A DNA stretch of 64,000 bases from an uncultured Alistipes sp. (GCA_944326035.1 CALVCS010000011.1:124001-188000); one strand, 5' to 3'. Shown: positions 17,602 through 26,915, counted from the stretch's first letter. Numbers and translations are program-made. The notes: generated from the letters alone by a model not told the origin.

Positions 17602-19296
17602 CTATTCGATCCGTAGAGGGAAGATGGCGGAATTAAACCAGGTACTGGCCGGAGAGTTGTAGATCGTGAGGCCGGCTTGATATTCCGTGGGCTTGATGGC
17701 CGGGATGACGAACGCGGTTTCTAGGTGCAGCTTCCCTTGGGCGGGCAGTTGGGCTTCGATGCCGGATAGCGGGAATACTTGCGTCGGTTCGCCCAAACGT
17801 CTGAAGACGAATCCAATACGGGCTTCGTGCGGGCCGAAGGTGTAGTCGAAGGCATACGGGTTGATCACATCGAACGCCAGGGAAAGGGTGTCTCCCGGAT
17901 GAACGTCTGTCGGTAGCGGAGCCATCTGAATGCGCATCTCGCGCACGGGACGGTACGATGGATCGATCAGGTACGTAAAGGTACGTCCGTTGGCCAGAGA
18001 TAAGGTTTGGGCTCTGGGGACCGAATCGGCGACCTCGACGATGACCGGCTGTCCGGCCATGGCCCGATCCTCGTTTTTCAATTCGTACTGGCTGGTTCGG
18101 TAGTAGATCGTCGGACGGGCATAGGCTTTCCCGTCGGTATAAAATTCGTATTTGGCGGCTTGGGTATAGCCCCCATCGAAGATGACGGGACGTCCCTGCG
18201 CGATTTGAGAGATCTGTTGGTAGGAGGTGCGGTTGTCGAATACTTCAAAATGCAGCCCCAGCGGATTGAAGATCATCTCGATGCGCACCAGCACCATTAA
18301 AATCAGGGTGATCCATCCGATCCGTACGGTGTAACGGCGCCATCGGGGACGTTCCCGGGTGTATCCGAACAGCAGGGCGATGATGCCGAAGGTAGCCGGA
18401 ATTTCCCATTGCGGCTGGACATAGCCCCGCAGGGTAGAGGCCAGGAAGAAGAGAATAAATCCGGCCGCGATGCAGCTCATGGCCCGTAGAACGGGGGAGG
18501 CGGCTCTGTTTTTCCACCAAGCCACCCCGAAAACCGGAAAGAGAAAGGGGTTGAAGATGGCGAACAGATTGAGAATATATTCGCTGACAAAGCCCCATTC
18601 GAAATCCCGATTCCGACCGATCAGGTGGTAGCGGAACGAGACCCAATCGTGCTGGTATTGCCAATATAAGTGGGGGAGGATCAGCAGCAGTGTCAGCACT
18701 CCGGCTGCATAGAATTTGGGATTTTTGAGCAGGCGGAGGTTAGAGAGGACGAGCAGCAGAACGACCAGGGCCCCATGGTATTTGCTGTAGGCCAATGCCG
18801 CCATGCAGAGGCCCATGCCCAGTGCCGAAAGCCAATCGTTTCGTTCGGTGAATCGTTTGTAGCAGCCCAAGAGCAGGGCGGTGAAGAACATCAGGGGGCC
18901 GTCCGGTACTGCGATAAATCCGTAAAGCTGCAGAATGGGCATGGCGGCCGTGATCAGCAGGAACAGTCCGGCGTCACGTCGTGTGGCCTCCTTGGGACGA
19001 ATGATGCGCCACAGCACATAGATATAGATGGGTTGCAGCAGGGTGAAGAAAAACCGAACCCCCAGTTCGCCCCCCAGAAAACTTCCTGACCAGACCAAGA
19101 GCGGGGTCATGGGCGGGTGATCGAAATAGCCCCAGGCCAGATCTTGCGCAAACATGTGGTAGTAGGCTTCGTCGTTGGCCAATTCACAGAGGCCGGCTTG
19201 CAGTAGGTTGAGTACCCACCAGAGCGCTAAGCCGAGCCACAGCAGTTGTTCGGGCGTTTTGATGCGTGCGGTCAATCGCTGGAGATTCATAAGCAA
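17602..19296 (-). CDS. GT39/ArnT-like membrane glycosyltransferase
   Basis: A 564-residue polytopic protein of the dolichyl-phosphate-mannose-protein mannosyltransferase / ArnT superfamily, which transfers sugars from polyprenyl-phosphate donors outside the inner membrane. The first periplasmic loop carries an acidic pair (LANDEAYYH) and WGYFDHPPMTPLLVW, both typical. About 10-11 helices are followed by a soluble C-terminal domain (from roughly residue 370). The acceptor is unknown (glycolipid, protein or lipid A). Met1 (19296) and Met3 (19290) are both possible starts. A near-consensus promoter lies 37 bp upstream. Confidence 0.87.
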   Translation of the reverse strand: MLMNLQRLTARIKTPEQLLWLGLALWWVLNLLQAGLCELANDEAYYHMFAQDLAWGYFDHPPMTPLLVWSGSFLGGELGVRFFFTLLQPIYIYVLWRIIRPKEATRRDAGLFLLITAAMPILQLYGFIAVPDGPLMFFTALLLGCYKRFTERNDWLSALGMGLCMAALAYSKYHGALVVLLLVLSNLRLLKNPKFYAAGVLTLLLILPHLYWQYQHDWVSFRYHLIGRNRDFEWGFVSEYILNLFAIFNPFLFPVFGVAWWKNRAASPVLRAMSCIAAGFILFFLASTLRGYVQPQWEIPATFGIIALLFGYTRERPRWRRYTVRIGWITLILMVLVRIEMIFNPLGLHFEVFDNRTSYQQISQIAQGRPVIFDGGYTQAAKYEFYTDGKAYARPTIYYRTSQYELKNEDRAMAGQPVIVEVADSVPRAQTLSLANGRTFTYLIDPSYRPVREMRIQMAPLPTDVHPGDTLSLAFDVINPYAFDYTFGPHEARIGFVFRRLGEPTQVFPLSGIEAQLPAQGKLHLETAFVIPAIKPTEYQAGLTIYNSPASTWFNSAIFPLRIE

Positions 19297-19332
19297 GAGG
19301 TTTGAGGCCGGATCACAGGCGCAATTCGGGGG

Positions 19333-19364
19333 TAAAAATATAAAAATCGCCCGAATCGAACAAA
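19333..19364 (-). promoter_or_regulatory. Promoter of the GT39-like gene
   Basis: On the minus strand TTTG (19361-19364), 20 bp, then TATTTTTA (19333-19340), one base from the -7 consensus. The -33 TTTG is the end of the T-tract of the preceding terminator. Confidence 0.6.
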
Positions 19365-19391
19365 AAAGGCCGTTCCATCGGAACGGCCTTT
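19362..19391 (-). terminator. Intrinsic terminator of the alpha-oxoamine synthase gene
   Basis: Minus-strand stem of 12 bp (19380-19391 with 19365-19376) and 3-nt loop followed by TTTTTTG. It lies 22 bp past the stop codon. Confidence 0.9.
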
Positions 19392-19412
19392 CGCATGCTC
19401 GTCATGAGCGGT

Positions 19413-20663
19413 TTATTTTTCAGCCATATCAGGCATCGGTTTGTCGTATTCTCCGTTGAGCAGACGCTTGTGGCAAGCTTCGAAGCAATCGAGCGTATAT
19501 TTCACGTCGTCCAGCGTATGAGCGGCCGTCGGAATCAGGCGCAGGATGATTTCGCCTTTCGGGATCACCGGATAGACAACGACCGAGCAGAACAGGTTAT
19601 AGTTTTCACGCAAGTCGACGACAATGTTGCAGGCTTCGTTAACGCCCCCCTTCATATAGACCGGGGTAACGGGCGAGAGCGTACCCCCAATGTCGAATCC
19701 GCGTTCGCGCAGACCGCTTTGCAGGGCTTTGACGATCGTCCACAGTTTTTCTTGGAATTCGGGGTGGTTGCGGATCAGGTCCAACCGTTTGAGGGCGCCC
19801 ATAACCATCGGCATCGGCAGAGATTTGGCATAGGTCTGCGAACGCATGTTATAGCGCAGATAGTCGACGATGAAGGGTTCCGAAGCGACGAAAGCACCGA
19901 TACCGGCCATCGATTTGGCAAAGGTGTTGAACAGCACGTCGACGCCATCGGTGACCCCGAAGTGACTGGCCGTACCGCGACCGCCTTTCCCCATGGTCCC
20001 GAAGCCGTGCGCATCGTCCACCAGCAGACGGAAGTTGAAGTCTTTTTTCATGGCGACGATTTCGTCCAGTTTACCCAGGTCGCCTTTCATACCGAACACC
20101 CCTTCGGTGATGACCAGAATCCCGCCACCGGTTTCTTGGGCCATTTTCGTGGCATGTTCCAGTTGTTTGCGGCAGGCGGCCATATCGTTGTGCGGATACA
20201 CGAACCGTTTCCCAGTGTGCAGGCGCAAGCCATCGATAATGCAGGCATGTGCTTCAGAGTCATAAACGACTACATCGTGACGGGTCAATAGCGAGTCGAT
20301 GATCGAAAGCATCCCCTGGTATCCGAAGTTCAACAGGAAGGCGTCCGGTTTTCCGACGAAAGCGGCCAATTCGCGTTCGAGTTGTTCGTGCCATTTGGTT
20401 TGTCCGCTCATCATGCGGGCTCCCATCGGGGCAGCCATACCGAATTGGGCAGCCGCTTCGGCATCGGCTTTGCGCACTTCCGGGTGGTTGGCCAAGCCCA
20501 GGTAGTTGTTCAAACTCCAGTTGAGGACTTCGCGACCGCGGAAATTCATGTGCGGACCGATTTCGCCTTCGAGTTTCGGGAAGGAGAAATATCCATGGCT
20601 TTTTTTCTGATATTGTCCGATCGGACCGCCTGAGTTTTTGTGTATGCGTTCAAATATATCCAC
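19413..20663 (-). CDS. Alpha-oxoamine synthase (serine palmitoyltransferase or cysteate acyltransferase type)
   Basis: A 416-residue PLP enzyme of the family that condenses an amino acid with an acyl thioester with loss of CO2. The PLP lysine is K250 (TFAKSMAG); D217 and H219 (DDAHGFG) contact the cofactor; SLNNYLGLANHP near 50-61 and TEGVFGMKGD near 186 are conserved. Members include serine palmitoyltransferase, KBL, BioF and the cysteate fatty-acyltransferases that start sulfonolipid (capnine) synthesis in Bacteroidota. No bio or threonine-degradation genes are nearby, so a long-chain-base lipid role is likelier, but the amino acid used cannot be read from sequence. Own promoter and terminator. 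Confidence 0.85.
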   Translation of the reverse strand: MDIFERIHKNSGGPIGQYQKKSHGYFSFPKLEGEIGPHMNFRGREVLNWSLNNYLGLANHPEVRKADAEAAAQFGMAAPMGARMMSGQTKWHEQLERELAAFVGKPDAFLLNFGYQGMLSIIDSLLTRHDVVVYDSEAHACIIDGLRLHTGKRFVYPHNDMAACRKQLEHATKMAQETGGGILVITEGVFGMKGDLGKLDEIVAMKKDFNFRLLVDDAHGFGTMGKGGRGTASHFGVTDGVDVLFNTFAKSMAGIGAFVASEPFIVDYLRYNMRSQTYAKSLPMPMVMGALKRLDLIRNHPEFQEKLWTIVKALQSGLRERGFDIGGTLSPVTPVYMKGGVNEACNIVVDLRENYNLFCSVVVYPVIPKGEIILRLIPTAAHTLDDVKYTLDCFEACHKRLLNGEYDKPMPDMAEK

Positions 20664-20731
20664 AGCGATTGTGTTTTAGTTAGATTGATTATCTTTAAGA
20701 GTTGGGATTTGATCTTTTCAGAAAATCTTCA

Positions 20732-20739
20732 CAAAGTTA
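20732..20739 (-). promoter_or_regulatory. -7 box of the alpha-oxoamine synthase gene
   Basis: Minus strand TAACTTTG, a perfect TAnnTTTG match; predicted leader about 60 nt. Part of a divergent pair with the bamD promoter 63 bp away in an AT-rich stretch. Confidence 0.65.
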
Positions 20740-20801
20740 TATACTTTATTCTTTTTGGCCTAAAAAAACAATATAATTTTTTCTGACTCGTTAAATTTTC
20801 A

Positions 20802-20809
20802 TAACTTTG
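20802..20809 (+). promoter_or_regulatory. -7 box of the bamD operon
   Basis: TAACTTTG, a perfect -7 match, with a T-rich run about 20 bp upstream. It gives a leader of about 65 nt to ATG 20880. Confidence 0.65.
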
Positions 20810-20879
20810 CCCAATCCCAGGCGTATAGCCCTGCGTGGGGGTGCTCCTGGGCGGGGAAGCTTCTAAATGGCAGATCAAA

Positions 20880-21914
20880 ATGAAGTTGAATTTCTGTAAG
20901 ATAGGTGTTGTGGTTGTGGCGTTGTCGGTGGTTTCGTGCAGCGGATTCAACAAATTGCGCAAGAGCAATAACCCGGAATTGAAATACCAAAAGGCATTGG
21001 AGTATTTCAATCAAGGAAAATATAACCGGACGGCCATGCTCCTCTATGATATTTCCAGTATTTACGGCGGGAGCAGTAAGGGGGATACGATTGCCTACTA
21101 TTACGGAGCGGCATTGTATCGGGATGGCGACTTCGAAGGAAGCGGATCGGTGTTCGATAATTTCCGTCGTTACTATCCGCGGAGTCCGTTCCTGGAAGAT
21201 GCGGAATATATGTATGCCAAAGGGATTTATTATACGTCACCCCGTCCGGAACGCGATCAGACCAATACGATGCGGGCTATCAGTGCCATTACGGAGTATC
21301 TGAACCGTTATCCGGAATCGACCAAGAAAGAGGCGCTGGAGGACAATCTGAAAGAGTTGCAACAGAAGCTTTACGATAAATCGTTGATGTCTTCGCGTTT
21401 GTATTACGATATCGGGTATTACAATTCGGCGGTGACGGCTCTGCAAAACGCGCTGGAGCTCTATCCCGAAACCAACCATCGGGAGTTGATTCTGTATCTG
21501 ATCGTTCGTTCGCACTACATGTATGCCCGTAATAGCGTGGAATCCAAACAGCGGGAACGCTATCTGGCCATGCAGGACGCCTATTATAATTTTGTGTCGG
21601 AATATCCGCAGAGCCAGTATTCGAAGGATGTGGAAAAGATGCAGGCCGAAGCGAAGAAATACCTGGCCCGATTCTCCGAAATGGAGACCAAGGCACCATC
21701 CGATACGGTGGTTTCGGATCGGGAACGCCGTCGTCTCGAACGGATCGAACGGCGAAAAACACGAGTCGAAAATCGGGAATTGCGGGAAGAGGATAAGGAA
21801 TTGAGTGCGATGGATAAAGAAATCGATAACAATTCTTCCTCCATCGTCCGAAAACCCAAAGCCGATAAAGAAACAAGAAGAACCGAAAATACAAAAGCCG
21901 AACATGGAAATTAA
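20880..21914 (+). CDS. bamD: Outer membrane assembly lipoprotein BamD
   Basis: A 344-residue lipoprotein of the beta-barrel assembly machinery, anchored on the periplasmic face of the outer membrane and working with BamA. The signal peptide ends in a lipobox (LSVVSC, Cys20). TPR repeats span residues 30-250 (ALEYFNQGKYNRTAMLL, GSVFDNFRRYYPRSPF, AYYNFVSEYPQSQYSKD). The C-terminal ~60 residues are highly charged Arg/Lys/Glu and probably disordered, longer than in E. coli BamD. An upstream in-frame ATG at 20835 lacks a signal peptide, so 20880 is preferred. It overlaps rpoZ by 11 bp. Confidence 0.93.
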   Translation: MKLNFCKIGVVVVALSVVSCSGFNKLRKSNNPELKYQKALEYFNQGKYNRTAMLLYDISSIYGGSSKGDTIAYYYGAALYRDGDFEGSGSVFDNFRRYYPRSPFLEDAEYMYAKGIYYTSPRPERDQTNTMRAISAITEYLNRYPESTKKEALEDNLKELQQKLYDKSLMSSRLYYDIGYYNSAVTALQNALELYPETNHRELILYLIVRSHYMYARNSVESKQRERYLAMQDAYYNFVSEYPQSQYSKDVEKMQAEAKKYLARFSEMETKAPSDTVVSDRERRRLERIERRKTRVENRELREEDKELSAMDKEIDNNSSSIVRKPKADKETRRTENTKAEHGN

Positions 21915-22233
21915 AAAAGCCAACATTCCCAACAACACGATCACGCGTAAACTGGTCGATTTGGACCGCCAGACGGGAAATATTTATGAGTCGGTGGTGA
22001 TTATCAGCAAACGGGCCGATCAGATCGCCAGCGAAGTGAAACAGGAACTGACTCGTAAATTGGCCGATTTTTCGAGTGTAAACGACACGTTGGAAGAGAC
22101 GTTCGAAAATCGGGAGCAGATCGAAATTTCGAAATATTACGAAAAACTCCCCAAACCGACGATTGTCGCTACGGAAGAGTTTTTGGCCGGGAAGGTCTAT
22201 TTCCGGGAAGCCAAACCCGAGACAAAAGAGTAG
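21904..22233 (+). CDS. rpoZ: RNA polymerase omega subunit (RpoZ-like, Bacteroidota type)
   Basis: A 109-residue protein. The segment TGNIYESVVIISKRADQIA matches the conserved omega core that wraps the C-terminus of beta-prime, and the tail ENREQIEISKYYEKLPKPTIVA is typical of the phylum's version. It begins inside the end of bamD (11-bp overlap) and is followed 45 bp later by coaBC, an arrangement that pairs an essential polymerase subunit with coenzyme A synthesis, as rpoZ-coaBC neighbours do in other bacteria. Start ATG 21904 was chosen on homology; a longer frame from 21805 is only bamD out of frame. Confidence 0.87.
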   Translation: MEIKKANIPNNTITRKLVDLDRQTGNIYESVVIISKRADQIASEVKQELTRKLADFSSVNDTLEETFENREQIEISKYYEKLPKPTIVATEEFLAGKVYFREAKPETKE

Positions 22234-22278
22234 GTTAGGGAACCCATAGAGGCGCAGGAGCGCTGTACATAGAAAAAT

Positions 22279-23478
22279 ATGTTGACAGGAAAACGATTGA
22301 TTGTCGGCGTGACAGGTAGTATCGCAGCTTATAAGGCTGCGATACTTGTCCGGTTATTGGTCAAATCGGGGGCAGAGGTACGTGTGGTGATGACCCCGCT
22401 GGCCAAATCCTTTATTACCCCGTTGACGATGGCCACGCTCAGTAAACATCCGATTCTGGTCGAGTTTTTCGACCCGGAAAACGGTGCGTGGAACTCCCAT
22501 GTGAGTTTGGGAGAATGGGCCGATGGCTATATCATCGCCCCGGCGACGGCCAATACGATCGCTAAAATGGCGAACGGTGTGGCCGATAATCTCTTGTTGA
22601 CCACCTATTTGTCGGCCCGGTGTCCGGTGTTTGTGGCTCCGGCCATGGATCTGGATATGTATGCCCATGCGGCGACCCAGGCCAATCTCGACACCCTGCG
22701 TCAGCGGGGGTGTGAAGTCATCGAACCCACCAGCGGGGAATTGGCCAGTGGACTGGAAGGAAAGGGCCGCATGGAAGAACCCGAACGGATTCTCGAGGCG
22801 CTGGAAACCTATTATGCCCGGATACAGGGGCCTTTGTCGGGTCGTCGTTTTTTGGTGACGGCGGGACCGACCGTGGAGGCGATCGATCCGGTGCGTTATA
22901 TCTCGAATTACTCGACCGGCAAGATGGGATATGCCTTGGCGGCGGAGTTGCAACGTCGAGGCGCTGCGGTTACGCTGGTGAGCGGTCCTACCCGGCTGGA
23001 AACCCCGCCGGGCGTCGATCGGGTGGATGTCACGACGGCCGAACAGATGTATGAGGCCGCGGTGCAGGCCTTCGATCAGTGTGATGGCGCGGTGATGTGT
23101 GCGGCGGTTGCCGATTATCGGCCGGCACAGGTGGCGGATCAGAAGATCAAAAAGGGCGAGACGAACTGGACCTTGGCTTTGGAACCCACGCGGGATATTG
23201 CTCGGGAGTTGGGTCAACGGAAAGGGGACCGCTTGTTGGTGGGTTTTGCCTTGGAGACCGAACAAGAACAGGAACATGCTCTGGAAAAACTGAAAAAGAA
23301 AAACCTGGATTTCATTGTGCTCAATTCGCTGGCCAATCCGGGAGCGGGTTTCGGCGGCGATACCAATCGGATTACGATTCTCGATCGGGAAGGCCGTCTG
23401 AGAGATTACGCCTTGAAGAGTAAGAAAGAGGTGGCTCGCGATATTGTGGATTATTTGGAAACCTATTTCGTTTCCTGA
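22279..23478 (+). CDS. coaBC: Bifunctional phosphopantothenoylcysteine decarboxylase / phosphopantothenate-cysteine ligase
   Basis: A 399-residue two-domain enzyme of coenzyme A synthesis. The N-terminal flavin-dependent CoaC half has GVTGSIAAYKA, the active-site His (NSHVSLGEWAD) and PATANT. The CoaB half begins near residue 190 (FLVTAGPTVEAIDPVRYISNYSTGKMG) and carries the ligase motifs AAVADYRPA and KIKK. Two CoaC positions differ from the E. coli enzyme: PAMN reads PAMD and the catalytic Cys158 position is Ser157 (GELASGLEGKGRM). The gene sits in the bamD-rpoZ-coaBC-recN operon, 11 bp before recN. Confidence 0.95.
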   Translation: MLTGKRLIVGVTGSIAAYKAAILVRLLVKSGAEVRVVMTPLAKSFITPLTMATLSKHPILVEFFDPENGAWNSHVSLGEWADGYIIAPATANTIAKMANGVADNLLLTTYLSARCPVFVAPAMDLDMYAHAATQANLDTLRQRGCEVIEPTSGELASGLEGKGRMEEPERILEALETYYARIQGPLSGRRFLVTAGPTVEAIDPVRYISNYSTGKMGYALAAELQRRGAAVTLVSGPTRLETPPGVDRVDVTTAEQMYEAAVQAFDQCDGAVMCAAVADYRPAQVADQKIKKGETNWTLALEPTRDIARELGQRKGDRLLVGFALETEQEQEHALEKLKKKNLDFIVLNSLANPGAGFGGDTNRITILDREGRLRDYALKSKKEVARDIVDYLETYFVS

Positions 23479-23489
23479 GAGAAGCCGTT

Positions 23490-25145
23490 ATGCTGAAACG
23501 TTTGTCGGTAGAAAATTATGCGCTGATCGATCAGCTCGACATCGCGTTTGCCCCGGGACTGAACATCATCACGGGGGAGACCGGCGCTGGGAAGTCGATT
23601 TTGCTGGGGGCTCTGGGACTGATTCTGGGGAACCGGGCCGACGTGTCCGTGTTGAGGCATAACGATCGCAACTGTGTGATAGAGGGGGAATTCGATCTGA
23701 CGGGCTATGGCCTGGAACCGTTGTTTGAACAGCTGGATGTCGACTATGATCCCCAAAGTGTGATCCGTCGGGTGATTACGCCCGCCGGTAAAAGCCGTTC
23801 GTATGTCAATGACCTGCCGGTCCCGTTGACCACGTTGCGGGAAATCGGCGGCCGTTTGATCGATATTCATTCCCAACATCAAACGTTGTTGCTCTCCGAC
23901 CGTTCGTTTCAAACGGAGGTGCTGGATGCGGTGGCAAGTCACAGCGACCTGCTGAATCGCTATGGGGCGTCTTACGAAGCTTTGCGGTCGGCGGAGGCGG
24001 AGTTGCAGACGCTGCGTCATCAGGCGGAGGAGAGTCGTCGTGACCAGGAGTATGTGACGTTTCAGTGTCAACAGCTCCAGGAAGCGAAACTCGTAGCCGG
24101 TGAACAGGAAGAGTTGGAGGCCTTATTGAGCGAATTGACCCATGCTTCGGAGATCAAAGAGGCGCTGCTGTATGCCACTCAATCCTTGGATGCGGATGAA
24201 GAGGGGGTGTTGACACGCCTGAAATCGCTGGAGACGACCTTCGGCCGGTTGCAGGAGGTGTATCCGGCGGGGGAGGCCTATTATACGCGCTTGCATAGTG
24301 CGCTGCTCGATTTGAAAGATCTGGCGGGCGAGATCGCTTCAGAGGCCGATCGGCTCGAAGACGATCCCGATCGTTTGGAACGGACCCAGCAACGGTTGGA
24401 CCTGATCTATACCCTGCAGCAAAAACATAAGGTCGATTCGGTAGCGGCTCTGTTGGCTTTGCAGGCCGAGTATGAAGCACGGTTAGCCTCGATCGAGGGC
24501 TATGGCGAACAGATTGCCCAGTTACAGACTCGGATCGAATCCTTGACCGAACAGACGCAAGCCTTGGCGGATCAGATCAGCCAGGGGCGTCGGAAAGCGG
24601 CCCAAGCGGTTGAAAAGCGGGTTGTGGAGATGCTCGTTCAGTTGGGCATGCCGTCGGCCTGTTTGCAGATCGAGATCACGCCCTCCCCGGCCTTACGCAA
24701 AGATGGGGCGGATGAGATTCGTTTTTTGTTCACGGCCAATCGGAACATGAAGCTGCAGTCGATCGAAAAAGTCGCTTCGGGTGGGGAAATGTCCCGATTG
24801 ATGCTCTCGCTCAAAGCGCTGATTGCGGCCCATGTGCAGATGCCGACGCTGATTTTCGACGAAATCGATACCGGGGTGTCGGGATCGATCGCCGATCGGA
24901 TGGGCGAAATTACGGCCTCACTGGCCCAAAAACTGCAGATTATCAACATTACCCACCTGCCTCAAGTAGCCTCCAAGGGCGATCATCACTTCTGGGTCTA
25001 TAAAAAAGAGGAGGCGGCAGGTACTGTGACCCACATTCGGGAACTGACTCCCGAAGAACGCATCGATCAGATCGCTCAGATGATTAGCGGATCGAATATT
25101 ACGCCCGCGGCCCGGGAGCAGGCACGACTACTTTTGGGGCTATAA
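23490..25145 (+). CDS. recN: DNA repair protein RecN
   Basis: A 551-residue SMC-like ATPase that acts early in double-strand break repair. Walker A GETGAGKS is at residues 29-36, the ABC signature VASGGEMSRLML and Walker B LIFDEIDTGVSG are near the C-terminus, and two long coiled-coil arms span about residues 155-370. Length matches the family. It is the last gene of the bamD operon. The 217-bp gap that follows has no clear terminator hairpin before the leu promoter region. Confidence 0.95.
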   Translation: MLKRLSVENYALIDQLDIAFAPGLNIITGETGAGKSILLGALGLILGNRADVSVLRHNDRNCVIEGEFDLTGYGLEPLFEQLDVDYDPQSVIRRVITPAGKSRSYVNDLPVPLTTLREIGGRLIDIHSQHQTLLLSDRSFQTEVLDAVASHSDLLNRYGASYEALRSAEAELQTLRHQAEESRRDQEYVTFQCQQLQEAKLVAGEQEELEALLSELTHASEIKEALLYATQSLDADEEGVLTRLKSLETTFGRLQEVYPAGEAYYTRLHSALLDLKDLAGEIASEADRLEDDPDRLERTQQRLDLIYTLQQKHKVDSVAALLALQAEYEARLASIEGYGEQIAQLQTRIESLTEQTQALADQISQGRRKAAQAVEKRVVEMLVQLGMPSACLQIEITPSPALRKDGADEIRFLFTANRNMKLQSIEKVASGGEMSRLMLSLKALIAAHVQMPTLIFDEIDTGVSGSIADRMGEITASLAQKLQIINITHLPQVASKGDHHFWVYKKEEAAGTVTHIRELTPEERIDQIAQMISGSNITPAAREQARLLLGL

Positions 25146-25235
25146 CGGAGCCCCGGATCGGATTCTTTTCGTCGCTTAGCTATCGGACTTTTCGTTTGTT
25201 TTCTATTCTTTAAATTTTTGATTCCTAAACTGTTG

Positions 25236-25265
25236 TTACGATATGGGGCGACTTTGATATCGTAA
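25236..25265. promoter_or_regulatory. Inverted repeat upstream of the leu operon
   Basis: TTACGATAT at 25236-25244 and ATATCGTAA at 25257-25265 are exact inverted copies separated by 12 bp. Centred about 60 bp upstream of the putative leuA -7 box, this has the geometry of a dimeric regulator site. It lacks the GC content and T-tract of a terminator. Confidence 0.45.
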
Positions 25266-25286
25266 TTGCATGTGGATGCTCATAAG

Positions 25287-25313
25287 GTTTTTTTAACGAA
25301 TAAAATATTTTTG
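25287..25313 (+). promoter_or_regulatory. Promoter of the leu operon
   Basis: TATTTTTG at 25306-25313 is a perfect -7 match; the T-run at 25288-25294 stands at about the -33 distance. Predicted leader of about 43 nt to ATG 25363, with no visible leader peptide. Confidence 0.55.
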
Positions 25314-25362
25314 AACATTGAAGCAAAATAGCGGGAAATAGAAATTTAAAGTTATCAAACAG

Positions 25363-26898
25363 ATGAGCGATAGATTATATGTTTTTGATACGACCTTGCG
25401 CGATGGAGAACAGGTTCCTGGTTGTCAGTTGAATACGGTGGAAAAGATTGAGGTGGCACGCGCTTTGGAAGCGTTGGGCGTGGATATCTTGGAAGCCGGC
25501 TTCCCGATCTCCAGTCCGGGCGATTTCAATTCGGTGCGGGAAATCTCCAAAGCGGTTTCACGACCGACCATTTGTGCGTTGACGCGTGCCGTGGAAAAAG
25601 ATATCGATGTGGCGGCAGAAGCGTTGTCGTTGGCCAAACATAAACGCATTCATACGGGAATCGGTGTTTCGCATTCGCATATTTATGATAAATTGCGGTC
25701 GACCCCGGAAAAGATTCTGGAACGGGCAGTGGCCGCCGTCAAATATGCGAAAAAGTATGTGGAAGATGTGGAATTTTATGCCGAAGATGCCGGTCGAGCC
25801 GATAACGAATACCTGGCCCGGGTGGTGGAAGCGGTGATTGCGGCGGGTGCTACGGTGGTGAATATTCCCGATACCACGGGCTATTGCCTGCCCGAACAGT
25901 ATGGTGCCAAGATCAAATACCTGATGGAACATGTCAAAGGGGTAGATCGCATCGTGTTATCGACCCATTGTCATAACGATCTGGGCATGGCGACGGCAAA
26001 TACCTTGGCCGGCGTGATGAACGGAGCCCGTCAGGTGGAGGTTACGATCAACGGAATCGGCGAACGGGCCGGCAACACCTCGTTGGAAGAGGTGGTGATG
26101 GCATTACGCTGCCATAAGGCCTTGAATGTCGACACCGGAGTGGCCAGCCATTTGATTATGAGTACCAGCCGGATGGTCTCTAACTTGATGAATATGCCGG
26201 TCCAGCCCAACAAGGCTATCGTGGGTCGCAATGCGTTTGCCCACTCGTCGGGGATTCATCAGGACGGGGTGCTGAAAAGCCGGGAAAGTTATGAGATTAT
26301 CGATCCCCGGGATGTGGGGGTGGACGAATCGGTCATTGCTCTGACGGCCCGAAGTGGTCGCGCGGCTTTGGCACATCGGTTGCGTTTGCTGGGTTTCAAC
26401 CTCAGCCATGAAGAGCTGGATGAGGCGTATACCAAGTTTCTTCAGGTGGCCGATAAGAAGAAAGATGTGCGGGATGACGATTTGCTGGTCATGATGAACT
26501 ATACCGATCAGGCGAAAGAGGCTCGCCGGATTAAATTGCAGTATTTGCAGATCCTGACCGGGACGTTGATTCCGACCGCGACGGTGATTATGCGTTTCGG
26601 CGATCGGGAATATACGGCGACCAGTACCGGAAACGGGCCGGTCGATGCGGCGGTTCGGGCGATCAAATCGTTGATTCAAGATACGGTACAGATTACTGAA
26701 TTTTTGATCCAGGCGATGAACAAGGGAAGTAACGACATTGCCCGGGTTCATATTCAGATGCGCAGTGGCGATCGCCATGTGCATGGCTTTGCGGCACATA
26801 CCGATACGGTTCGCGCTTCGATCGAAGCCTTTGTGGATGGGTTGAATCATCTGAATGTACAGGAGAAAGCTTCGTTGGAGCCGGAACTTAAAAAATAG
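25363..26898 (+). CDS. leuA: 2-isopropylmalate synthase
   Basis: A 511-residue enzyme for the first committed step of leucine synthesis, joining acetyl-CoA to 2-oxoisovalerate. The catalytic/metal motif DTTLRDGEQ is at residues 9-17, [12 protein letters not shown] supplies the metal-binding His residues, and NGIGERAGN is conserved. The HMGL-like TIM barrel (1-270) is followed by the linker and the C-terminal LeuA regulatory domain (about 370-500), the usual site of leucine feedback. First gene of leuA-leuC-leuD-leuA2, 17 bp before leuC. Confidence 0.94.
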   Translation: MSDRLYVFDTTLRDGEQVPGCQLNTVEKIEVARALEALGVDILEAGFPISSPGDFNSVREISKAVSRPTICALTRAVEKDIDVAAEALSLAKHKRIHTGIGVSHSHIYDKLRSTPEKILERAVAAVKYAKKYVEDVEFYAEDAGRADNEYLARVVEAVIAAGATVVNIPDTTGYCLPEQYGAKIKYLMEHVKGVDRIVLSTHCHNDLGMATANTLAGVMNGARQVEVTINGIGERAGNTSLEEVVMALRCHKALNVDTGVASHLIMSTSRMVSNLMNMPVQPNKAIVGRNAFAHSSGIHQDGVLKSRESYEIIDPRDVGVDESVIALTARSGRAALAHRLRLLGFNLSHEELDEAYTKFLQVADKKKDVRDDDLLVMMNYTDQAKEARRIKLQYLQILTGTLIPTATVIMRFGDREYTATSTGNGPVDAAVRAIKSLIQDTVQITEFLIQAMNKGSNDIARVHIQMRSGDRHVHGFAAHTDTVRASIEAFVDGLNHLNVQEKASLEPELKK

Positions 26899-26915
26899 TA
26901 AAACCGAGACAAAAC

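Noticed and set aside
25452..25470. Near-match to a sigma-54 -24/-12 promoter (TGGCAC...TTTGG)
   Set aside because: It lies inside leuA coding sequence and the -12 part lacks the GC dinucleotide.
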